Source: Azospirillum agricola
Lineage (GTDB): Bacteria; Pseudomonadota; Alphaproteobacteria; Azospirillales; Azospirillaceae
NCBI RefSeq assembly: GCF_017876095.1
Contig: NZ_JAGINM010000015.1
Coordinates: forward strand, 1-64,000
Reading direction: 5' to 3'
DNA length: 64,000 nt
The notes beneath the pieces are model-generated. The model was not told the origin of the DNA. It did not search any database and saw only the letters and a list, made by a program, of their open reading frames with translations. Shown here piece after piece: positions 24,770 through 32,600 of this stretch (positions are counted from its first letter, which is position 1; every line of letters starts with the position of its first letter). Position numbers and translations under genes: made by a program.

Positions 24770-26182
24770 TCAGGCGCCGCTCCCGCCCGGCCGGGGGAGG
24801 ACCGCGCGCCGTCCGGCCAGGGCGCGCAGGTCGCGCAGCGCCGCCTCGAACACCGGCTCCCAATCCTCGTCGGGGCCTTGGCGGTACAGGCGCATCGACG
24901 GGTACCAGGGCGTCGTCGTCCCCGACCGGCCATAGACCCAGTAAGGCACGTGCTGGAGCAGGTTCCACACCGGCGTGCCCAGCGATCCGGCGAGATGGGC
25001 GACCGAACTGTCGGTCATGATCACCAGGTCGAGCCGCTCGACCACCGCCGCCGTGTCGGCGAAATCCTCCAGCTCAGGCCCCAGCGGGACGATCGGCGTG
25101 CCCGGCGGCAGCCTGCCAAGCTCCTCCTCGGGCGGCCCTTTCTGCAAACTGTAGACGGCGACGCCCGGCACCTCCAGGAAGCGCAGGAACCGGTCGAGGG
25201 TGGTGGCGCGGATGGCGTTGCTCGAAAAGGCGGCGTTGCCCGACCAGACGACGCCGACCCGCAGCCGGCCGTCGTCCGGCCCCAACAGGCGGGCGGCCTT
25301 GGCGCGCGCCTCCTCCGGGACGGCCAACCGCACCGGAGGCGGCACGCTGTCGAAGCGGGTGCCGAAGCGGAGCGGCAGGCTCATGATCGAGCTGTGGACG
25401 TGGTAGAGCGGCGTCGGCGCCGCGTTTTCCGCGATGAAGGCGTCCACCCCCTCCATCCCCGCGAACAGGCGGCGCAGTTCGTCGCGCAGTTCGACCATCA
25501 CGCGCCGCGCGCCCAGCGCCTTCAGCATCGGCAGGTAGCGGGCCATCAGCAGCGTGTCGCCGAATCCCTGCTCCAGCGTCACCATGATGAACTTGCCGTC
25601 CAGCGGCGCCCCGTCCCAGCGCGGCCCCCGATGAAGGCGATAGACATATTCGGGCAGCCAATAGCGCGATTCGTAATCGGCGAAACCACCCTCGTAATCC
25701 GCCCGGTGCAGGCGGATCTGCGACCGCCCCCACCGCATGACCGGGTTGTCGGGCTCCAGCCGGACCAGCCGCGCCAGCACCGCCAGTTCCTCGTCGAAAT
25801 CGCCGGCCCGGTAGAGCGTGTTGGTGAGGTTGAGGCTGGCCAGCGGACTGTCCGGCCAGAGGGCGACCGCCACCCGGTTGCAGGCGACGGCCTCGGCGTG
25901 GCGGCCCCGCGCCGTCAGGCCCGCCGCCCGATGGGCCCAGGCCAGTTCCCGGGTGGGATCGACGACCAGGGCGCGGCGGTGGCAGAGGGCAGCCCGGTCG
26001 CCGGTCTGATCCGGCATCGCGCCCAAGAGGATCCAAGCGTCGGCGTCGGCCGGATCCCCCACCAGCCGGTGCCACGGATGGACCGGAACGGATGGTGCCG
26101 ATTCCGGCGCCGGCGCACTCGTCGCCACGCCGTCCGAAACGAGTCCCGGCCAGGGAAGCGGGTCAAGCATCGGCGTCCCCAT
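24770..26182 (-). CDS. TPR protein with a glycosyltransferase-9-like C-terminal domain
   Basis: 470 residues. The N-terminal third has tetratricopeptide-like helices (AWILLGAMPD, later LASLNLTNTLYRAGDFDEEL). The C-terminal part (about 195-460) reads like the GT-B fold of ADP-heptose/GT9-type transferases: GQGD-like EQGFGDTLLMARYLP, the mid-domain VGVVWSGN, and the donor-site region MTDSSVAHLAGSLGTPVW. Family knowledge suggests a sugar transferase acting on a protein or envelope target; the acceptor is unknown. It is the last gene of the minus-strand unit with the GNAT enzyme and the tail-collar modules (49-base gap to GNAT), so it may modify those products. That is inference. Confidence 0.78.
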   Translation of the reverse strand: MGTPMLDPLPWPGLVSDGVATSAPAPESAPSVPVHPWHRLVGDPADADAWILLGAMPDQTGDRAALCHRRALVVDPTRELAWAHRAAGLTARGRHAEAVACNRVAVALWPDSPLASLNLTNTLYRAGDFDEELAVLARLVRLEPDNPVMRWGRSQIRLHRADYEGGFADYESRYWLPEYVYRLHRGPRWDGAPLDGKFIMVTLEQGFGDTLLMARYLPMLKALGARRVMVELRDELRRLFAGMEGVDAFIAENAAPTPLYHVHSSIMSLPLRFGTRFDSVPPPVRLAVPEEARAKAARLLGPDDGRLRVGVVWSGNAAFSSNAIRATTLDRFLRFLEVPGVAVYSLQKGPPEEELGRLPPGTPIVPLGPELEDFADTAAVVERLDLVIMTDSSVAHLAGSLGTPVWNLLQHVPYWVYGRSGTTTPWYPSMRLYRQGPDEDWEPVFEAALRDLRALAGRRAVLPRPGGSGA

Positions 26183-26230
26183 GCCGCCTTCGCCGGGAGA
26201 ACGAGCCAGGGACGACCGGGCCGGGGGATA

Positions 26231-26773
26231 TCATGCCGGCACCGCCGCACCGGCCGGGGCCGCCGCCGGATGCCCCTGGGGGAACCAGGCCATCTGGTAG
26301 AGCGGAGGGGTGACGTCCGTCACCCGGAACCCCAGCCGTTCATAGACCTGCCGTCCATGCGAACCCATCATCGGGGTGGACAGCGTGATCGGCAGCAGCA
26401 GGCCGGTCGCCGCCATCTGAAGACCGCGCAGCACGTCGGAGCCGATGCCCCTGCCCCGAGCCCCGATCGAGATCTGGAGCTCGGACACCCGCCAGTCGGA
26501 ATAACCGAGATCGACCGTCAACCGGCCCACGCGGTCGCCGGCCTTCTCGATGACGAGGTCGATGTGTTCGGGATAGAGGCTCTCCAGCCCGGCCCGCATC
26601 GTCGCGTACTGCTGCTCGTGCAGCATGCGCAGGAAATCCCGGCTGCCTTCCGCCCAGGAGAGCCAGGGGCGGGCCTCGATGAACAGCTGGAGAAGGAAAT
26701 CCTCGTCGGACGGGGTCGCGAAACGCGCCCCCAGATTGCCGGGAAAGGTGAAGGCTCCGGTAAAGCCGGTCAT
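26231..26773 (-). CDS. GNAT-family N-acetyltransferase
   Basis: 180 residues with the GNAT fold. The acetyl-CoA-binding stretch reads LQISIGARGRGIGSDVLRGL, an RGxGIGS variant of motif A, and the C-terminus has the typical YERLGFRVTDVTPPLYQMAW. The start is the ATG at 26773. Its ribosome-binding region and first bases (ATGACCG) belong to the duplicated segment: the second copy at 27971 has the same ATGACCG but then diverges. It lies 71 bases after the small DUF6916-like gene. The substrate is unknown. Confidence 0.86.
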   Translation of the reverse strand: MTGFTGAFTFPGNLGARFATPSDEDFLLQLFIEARPWLSWAEGSRDFLRMLHEQQYATMRAGLESLYPEHIDLVIEKAGDRVGRLTVDLGYSDWRVSELQISIGARGRGIGSDVLRGLQMAATGLLLPITLSTPMMGSHGRQVYERLGFRVTDVTPPLYQMAWFPQGHPAAAPAGAAVPA

Positions 26774-26844
26774 GCGTCGGCTGTTCCCTGGTTGGGGCGC
26801 CGTCCGTCCCGCTGGCGGCGGAGCGGACGGCGCCGGTTGCGGCG

Positions 26845-27165
26845 TCAGTTGAAGATGATCTGGAAGCAGGCCGTCCCGGCGTCGGCGGGAGCGGTGAGGA
26901 TCCGCTCCACATGCAGCGGCCCGAGGCTCCCGACCACCGGATGGCGGAGCGTGAAGGCGGCGCCGTTGAAGAAGGGCAACCCCTCCGCCGGGCATTCCAG
27001 AACGAGGTCGAAGGCCGTCCGCGGGCTGCCGCGCATGGTGCTGCGCGGCCTCTCCTGGCAGTCGGTCAGGGTCGCCGCGATCTCGAGCCCGTCCTCCGAA
27101 ACCATCGTGAAGACGGTGTTCAGGTGGGGCGTGAAGACGGCGGCGGACAGGAGGTGCAGTTCCAT
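26845..27165 (-). CDS. Small DUF6916-like protein, copy A
   Basis: 106 residues, MELHLLSAAVFTPHLNTVFT to a C-terminus FQIIFN. It resembles the small proteins (DUF6916-like) regularly found after tail-collar genes in proteobacteria; no biochemical role is known to me. It is predicted to be a compact beta-rich soluble protein without a signal peptide. Its ATG overlaps the stop of the collar gene (TGATG), so the two are translationally coupled and probably act together, for example as chaperone or assembly partner (speculation). It differs from copy B at one residue (Thr 12 versus Ala). Confidence 0.75.
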   Translation of the reverse strand: MELHLLSAAVFTPHLNTVFTMVSEDGLEIAATLTDCQERPRSTMRGSPRTAFDLVLECPAEGLPFFNGAAFTLRHPVVGSLGPLHVERILTAPADAGTACFQIIFN

Positions 27166-27845
27166 CACGGGCGGTTCGGATAAAGGCCTTGCATGGCGAT
27201 GACGAAGTTCAGCGCGAGGAAGGGCTGGATGAGCGAGACGGCGGCCGAGCCACCGGCGGGACCGATGCTCACCGCGCCACCGACGACGCTGTTGATGGTG
27301 GTGGTCTGCTTGGGAAGGCTGGGGGAACCGGAGACGCTCATCGTCAGGCCGGACAGCGGCACGTTGGTTCCGCCGGCCGGGCCATACATCTTGATGCTGG
27401 TCGACGAGGGAGCGCCCAGCCAGGTGTTGGAGCCGCCGGGAATGTTCGTGGCGGTCGTGTTGGTGGTCGCCTCCATGGTCCCGGCGACGGACAGGTTCCC
27501 CGCGACCGCCGGAAACTCGATGGTCGTCGGGCTCACGACAGGGGTGAAGCCGGCTCCGTGGGTGTGGGCCGGCAGGTTCGCCTGCGAGAGGGTGACGCTG
27601 GCGTCGCCGCCCGCCTGGCCCGTGGGGAGGTTGCTCCAGGTGGCGGTGCCGGTGCCGACCGGCGCGCGCCCCTGGAGGTCCGGAATGCCGAAGGTGTTGA
27701 AGTGGTCACCACCATAGGTGCCGCCCAGCAGGGCGAAGAGGGCCTGGTATTGGCGGGTGGACAGGATCTGCCCCGCGCAAAGCAGCGTCCCACGTGGTGC
27801 CCAGTCCCAGGGAACGATGAAGATCATTCCGATGGTCATATCCAT
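27165..27845 (-). CDS. Phage tail-collar domain protein (MdpB-like), copy A
   Basis: 226 residues. The N-terminal collar domain (about 1-60) has the characteristic IGMIFIVPWDWAPRGTLLCA and later FGIPDLQGRAPVGTG. The middle has the SVTLSQANLPAHTHG motif, and the Gly/Ser/Thr-rich rest ends LNFVIAMQGLYPNRP. These are the marks of the tail-collar/microcystin-dependent-protein family. The ATG at 27845 has GGAGG eight bases upstream. No signal peptide and no other phage genes are nearby, so the protein is either exported by an unusual route or part of a non-phage assembly. Confidence 0.86.
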   Translation of the reverse strand: MDMTIGMIFIVPWDWAPRGTLLCAGQILSTRQYQALFALLGGTYGGDHFNTFGIPDLQGRAPVGTGTATWSNLPTGQAGGDASVTLSQANLPAHTHGAGFTPVVSPTTIEFPAVAGNLSVAGTMEATTNTTATNIPGGSNTWLGAPSSTSIKMYGPAGGTNVPLSGLTMSVSGSPSLPKQTTTINSVVGGAVSIGPAGGSAAVSLIQPFLALNFVIAMQGLYPNRP

Positions 27846-27881
27846 GCACAAGCCCTCCAGCATTGACGATAAGAAAATCAG

Positions 27882-27971
27882 TCAAGACGATGTCCGTGAC
27901 GCCGGCTTCAGCCCCCTGGTTTCCCCGCGGTTCCTTGCCGCACGGCGAAGCGCCGGAACGGCCACGGTCAT
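27882..27971 (-). pseudogene. Vestigial 29-codon frame left by the module duplication
   Basis: The duplicated segment carries the GNAT gene's start region. At 27971 the same ATGACCG occurs, but the sequence then departs from the GNAT gene and reaches a stop after 29 codons. It marks the duplication boundary and is probably not a functional gene. Confidence 0.55.
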
Positions 27972-28042
27972 GCGTCGGCTGTTCCCTGGTTGGGGCGCCG
28001 TCCGTCCCGCCGGCGGCGGAGCGGACGGCGCCGGTTGCGGCG

Positions 28043-28363
28043 TCAGTTGAAGATGATCTGGAAGCAGGCCGTCCCGGCGTCGGCGGGAGCGGTGAGGATC
28101 CGCTCCACATGCAGCGGCCCGAGGCTCCCGACCACCGGATGGCGGAGCGTGAAGGCGGCGCCGTTGAAGAAGGGCAACCCCTCCGCCGGGCATTCCAGAA
28201 CGAGGTCGAAGGCCGTCCGCGGGCTGCCGCGCATGGTGCTGCGCGGCCTCTCCTGGCAGTCGGTCAGGGTCGCCGCGATCTCGAGCCCGTCCTCCGAAAC
28301 CATCGTGAAGACGGTGTTCAGGTGGGGCGCGAAGACGGCGGCGGACAGGAGGTGCAGTTCCAT
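28043..28363 (-). CDS. Small DUF6916-like protein, copy B
   Basis: 106 residues, identical to copy A except Ala for Thr at residue 12. The ATG overlaps the stop of collar copy B in the same TGATG arrangement. Keeping both frames open and both couplings intact suggests that both copies are functional or that the duplication is recent. Confidence 0.75.
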   Translation of the reverse strand: MELHLLSAAVFAPHLNTVFTMVSEDGLEIAATLTDCQERPRSTMRGSPRTAFDLVLECPAEGLPFFNGAAFTLRHPVVGSLGPLHVERILTAPADAGTACFQIIFN

Positions 28364-29043
28364 CACGGGCGGTTCGGGTAAATGCCTTGCATGGCGATGA
28401 CGAAGTTCAGCGCGAGGAAGGGCTGGATGAGCGAGACGGCGGCCGAGCCACCGGCGGAACCGATGGCCACCGAGCCGCCGACGACGCTGTTGATGGTGGT
28501 GGTCTGCTTGGGAAGGCTGGGAGAGCCGGACACGCTCATCGTCAGGCCGGACAGCGGCACGTTGGTTCCGCCGGCCGGGCCATACATCTTGATGCTGGTC
28601 GACGAGGGAGCGCCCAGCCAGGTGTTGGAGCCGCCGGGAATGTTCGTGGCGGTCGTGTTGGTGGTCGCCTCCATGGTCCCGGCGACGGACAGGTTCCCCG
28701 CGACCGCCGGAAACTCGATGGTCGTCGGGCTCACGACAGGGGTGAAGCTGGCTCCGTGGGTGTGGACCGGCAGGTTCGCCTGCGAGAGGGTGACGCTGGC
28801 GTTGCCGCCCTTCTGGCCCGTGGGGAGGGGGCTCCAGGTGGTGGTGCCAGTGCCGATCGGCACCCGGCCCTGAAGATCCGGAATGCCGAAGTTGGAGGCG
28901 TTGTCGCCACCGTACCGGAAGCCCAGCAGGGAGAAGAGGGCCTGATTCTGGTTCACGGACACGGTCTGCCCCCGGCAGTAGGCCGTATCCCGCGGCGCCC
29001 AATCGAAGGCGACGACGAATATCATACCGATGGTCATATCCAT
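28363..29043 (-). CDS. Phage tail-collar domain protein (MdpB-like), copy B
   Basis: 226 residues, the same length as copy A. The collar domain reads IGMIFVVAFDWAPRDTAYCR and FGIPDLQGRVPIGTG, then SVTLSQANLPVHTHG. From about residue 95 to the end only about six positions differ from copy A, but the first 95 residues are only moderately alike. The ATG at 29043 has GGGAGGGG six bases upstream. It is the first gene of the minus-strand unit and faces the giant surface protein gene across a 630-base gap. Confidence 0.86.
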   Translation of the reverse strand: MDMTIGMIFVVAFDWAPRDTAYCRGQTVSVNQNQALFSLLGFRYGGDNASNFGIPDLQGRVPIGTGTTTWSPLPTGQKGGNASVTLSQANLPVHTHGASFTPVVSPTTIEFPAVAGNLSVAGTMEATTNTTATNIPGGSNTWLGAPSSTSIKMYGPAGGTNVPLSGLTMSVSGSPSLPKQTTTINSVVGGSVAIGSAGGSAAVSLIQPFLALNFVIAMQGIYPNRP

Positions 29044-29492
29044 GCGAAACCCCTCCCAAATTGATACCGGAAAGCCATTAAGACAATTTTGATGGCGTCG
29101 GCGACCCTTGGATTTCCCTTGGATCGTGCATATTCGGGATATCATTGGAAATTTAAAAAGTCGACAGGTTTTACCACGTTTCTTCCCAAACGATCCGCAG
29201 GACACAGCCATTGCGATGCAGCAAGAATACATTCTGCAAGATGTTACGAAACAGCCATGAGGCCTCGATGAACCTGATTCATTTCGTTTCAATATACTTC
29301 TAGTGGCAGGCACAACCTGCAACTGCCCGGAAACCGCCCGGTTCTCCGACGGTTCTTCACACGCGGACGGCTGACGGCGGAGCGATACGGGAACACCCGC
29401 CCCCGGCCATGGAGACGTCGCCACCTTGCGCAGCCACGGGCCGGAGCGCCGCTCGCTGGTGCTGCGGCGAAGCCCGCCCGCCTCACGCACGA

Positions 29493-29506
29493 CGTGAAAT
29501 TTGTCA
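29493..29506. promoter_or_regulatory. CRP/FNR-like site upstream of the giant protein operon
   Basis: GTGA-AATTTG-TCAC matches the GTGA-N6-TCAC core recognised by CRP-type regulators, extended by one more A on the right (TCACA). It lies about 90 bases upstream of the -35 of the promoter at 29594. The binding protein is not known. Confidence 0.45.
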
Positions 29507-29593
29507 CAAGCGACCTGAAGGATAAATGTGCACCTTCGATCGCCATACCCGCGTTACGCTGCAATTTGGCACAGTTTGTCGTATATCTGTATG

Positions 29594-29622
29594 TTGCATG
29601 CAACGCGCGGCTTTTCTATAAA
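29594..29622 (+). promoter_or_regulatory. Sigma-70-like promoter of the giant protein operon
   Basis: TTGCAT, exactly 17 bases, then TATAAA. The expected transcript start is near 29630, about 45 bases before the ATG at 29674. The -35 is part of the ten-base palindrome TTGCATGCAA, which could be a repressor site. Confidence 0.55.
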
Positions 29623-29673
29623 TCAACGCTTGGTTTGAAGTCTTTTGTTCCCTGGCTACCGGCGGGCGATGCC

Positions 29674-32600
29674 ATGAAGTCGATGTTCACGCTGTTCGCG
29701 AGCGAAGCGAAACCCGAAACCTCGCGTGGCCCGGCCCGGACGGCGGGAACCAGGCCGCCCCTGGCCTTCGCGTTGGAACCGCGCTTCATGTTCGATGCCG
29801 CCGGGGCAGCCACCGCCGACCCCGCGGCGGCCGACCACGCCGCCGACCCGGCCGCCGCCACGCACGACACCGCCCATTCCGCCGACCAGCCGCAGACCGA
29901 CGCGCTCGCGGCCGCCGCCGCCCCAGCCACCGCCCCGGTCGCCCCCGTGGAAATCCGTGCAGCCGACCCGGCGCTGAACGGCGGCAGAAAGGAAGTCGTC
30001 TTCGTCGAATCCGACGTCGCCGATTATCAGACCCTGATCGACGGCGCGAAGGCCGGCGTGGAAGTGGTTCTGCTCGATTCGACCAAGGACGGCTTGTCGC
30101 AGATGGCTCAGTGGGCACAGACCCACAGCGGTTATGACGCCATTCACATCGTCAGCCACGGCGCGGAAGGGTATGTCTATCTCGGCACCGCTACGCTCAA
30201 CGAATCAACCGTGGCCGCCCACGGCGCCGACCTCGCCACCATCGGCGGCGCCCTCACCTCTGATGGCGACCTGCTGGTCTACGGCTGCGACATCGCCAAA
30301 GGGGGCGATGGACTGACTCTCATCGGGAATTTGGCGTCTCTGACCGGCGCCGATGTCGCCGCTTCGACGGACAGGACGGGCGCCTCCGCGCTGGAGGGGA
30401 ACTGGCAGCTCGAGCGATCCGTCGGTGACATCGAAACGAATGTCGCATTCCGTGATCTCACCGGCTACGACCATCTGCTCGCCAATGTCACCGTCGCCCC
30501 CGAAGCAACCCCAAACGCCGGGATAACGGTGAATGGGACTGCGGGTAGCGATGTATTTGTCGTCGACTACACATCCAATGGGGAGTTTAGTCGCGGAACT
30601 ATCGTGAACGATAACTCAGGCGCTACACCGGACCAGTTGACGATAAAAAACATTATTATAGATTTCCAAGCCAACACTGACAAAATGTCATTCAGCAGCT
30701 ATATAGCTGATTTTGATGTTTCCACGTTTGCATTCGAGAAACAAGCAACCTATCTGGCTCCAGACAATGGATCAAGAGCTTCGGCAGATCCAATTGTCGT
30801 GGTTACTCCTGGAAAACTCCAATCAGGCTCCGCGTCCACCACATATTCGAATGGGACAGACGGAACGATTGCCGTTATTTATGACGGGATCAATCTTTAT
30901 CAATTCTTCTTGTCGGGCGTCACCTACACCGATTTGTCCTTGAGCAATTTCTATGTGGAACCCAACGTCGCCCCTGTTCTCGACGCCAACAAGACTCCGG
31001 TTCTGACAAACGAGAACCAGTCGGCGGCCGTCTCCACCCCGACGGGCGCGGTGGGCACCTTGGTGTCCAGCTTGGTCAGCATTGGCGGGACGCCCGGCAA
31101 CGTCACGGACAGCAACGCCGGCGCGGTGACCGGGATTGCCCTGACCGGCACGGCCAACAGCAACGGAACCTGGTATTACACGACCGACGGCGGCGCGAAC
31201 TGGTCGGCGGTCGGCACCGTCAACGCAGCGAACTCCCTGCTGCTGGCGGCGGATGCGAACACCCGGCTGTTCTTCAAGGCCAACACCGACTACACCGGCA
31301 CGATCACCAACGCCATCTCCTTCCGCGCCTGGGACCAGACGTCGGGCACAGCGGGCAGCAAGACATCCACGGTCACGACCGGCAACGCCACCGCCTTCTC
31401 AACCGCGGCCGACTTCGCAGACATCACGGTCGTCGACGATGCACCCGTGATCCTGTCGGTGTCGGTGCCGTCGAACGGCACCTACAAGGCCGGCGACGTC
31501 CTGACCTTCACCGTCAACACCTCGGAAAGCGTCACGGTCACCGGAACGCCGCGGCTGGCGCTCGACATCGGCGGCACCGTGAAATACGCGCAATACACCG
31601 CCAGCGGTTCCACGGCCACCGCCTTGAAGTTCACGTACACCGTGGAAAGCGGATTGTCGGACACCGACGGCATCAGCGTCACCGGCGCCCTGCAACCCAA
31701 CAATGGCACGTTGCAGGAAATCACCACCAACCATTCCGACCTCACGACGACGCTGAACAATCTCGGCAGCCTGACGAACGTCAAGGTGGATTCGGCCGCC
31801 CCCAGCTTCGACGTCCTCCCATCGGCGGTCAGCGTCACCGTCTCCGGATTCACCCCGTCGGCGAGCATCGACGAGGCCGGGACGATCTATTACGTGGTGG
31901 TCGCCAGCGGCGCCACGGCGCCGAGCGCCGCCCAAGTGGTGGCCGGCCACAACGCCAGCGACACGACGCCGTTGGCGGCAAACAGCCAAGCGGTCGCCTC
32001 CGGCCCCTACACCAGCAGCTTCAGCGCCGTCACCGGGCTGTCGGCCAGCACCGCCTACGACGTCTACATGGTGGCGGTGGACAACCTGAACAACATGATG
32101 TCCAGTCCGGCGATGGTCACCATCACCACCGCGCCGGCCGCGCCCGGCACACCGACGCTCGACTCCGCGTCGGACAGCGGCGCCAGCGGCGATGGCAAGA
32201 CCAACGTCGCCACGCCCACCTTCACCGTCACCGGCGTCAGCAACGGCGCCACCGTCACGCTGTTCAACGACGCCAACAACAACGGCGTGGTGGACGCGGG
32301 CGAGGAGCTCGCCAGCGGCACCGCCGGCGGCACCAGCATCTCGCTGACCGTCGGGTCGGCGATCCCGGAAGGCACCTACGCCAACATCAAGGCGATCCAG
32401 ACCATCGGCGGCCAGCCCAGCGCCGCCTCCACCGCCACCAGCCTGACGATCGACACCACGGCGCCGACCATCGGAATCTCCGTGATCGCCACCGACGACC
32501 GGATCAACGGCACCGAGGACGACTCGGCGGTCACGATCCAGGGCACCACCTCCGGCGTGGAGGACGGCCAGACGGTGACGGTCCACATCGGGACCGTGAC

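Larger units (their letters stand above)
26767..27845 (-). repeat. Duplicated collar/DUF6916 module, copy A
   Basis: Aligns without net insertion or deletion to 27965-29043 at a constant offset of 1,198 bases. Over the 395 bases from 26771 to 27165 I count only two mismatches. The second half of the collar gene is also nearly identical, while its first 250-280 bases are clearly diverged. Confidence 0.92.
27965..29043 (-). repeat. Duplicated collar/DUF6916 module, copy B
   Basis: Second copy of the 1,079-base module at 26767-27845. Most of it is near-identical to copy A; the 5-prime third of the collar gene is diverged, consistent with duplication followed by homogenisation of the rest or diversification of the N-terminal domain. 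Confidence 0.92.
29044..29673. other. Divergent promoter region, low-GC
   Basis: A 630-base gap between the collar operon (minus) and the giant protein gene (plus), markedly AT-richer than its surroundings in 29060-29300 and 29500-29670. It holds a CRP-like site at 29493-29506 and a good promoter at 29594-29622 for the plus-strand operon. The open frame that starts at 29494 runs into the giant gene but is unlikely to be translated, because it spans this promoter. Confidence 0.6.

Noticed and set aside
24770..29043. Prophage or phage remnant suggested by the tail-collar genes
   Set aside because: No capsid, portal, terminase, integrase, lysis or other tail genes and no attachment-site repeats are visible; collar-domain proteins also occur outside phages.
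29494..29673. Sixty-codon upstream extension of the giant protein
   Set aside because: It runs through the promoter at 29594-29622, and its composition differs from the LEPR leader; the ATG at 29674 fits the usual start of such proteins.
30541..30575. An RTX-like motif (GTAGSDVFVVD) near the start of the giant protein
   Set aside because: A single occurrence, not followed by further glycine-rich nonapeptides, so it does not make the protein an RTX substrate.
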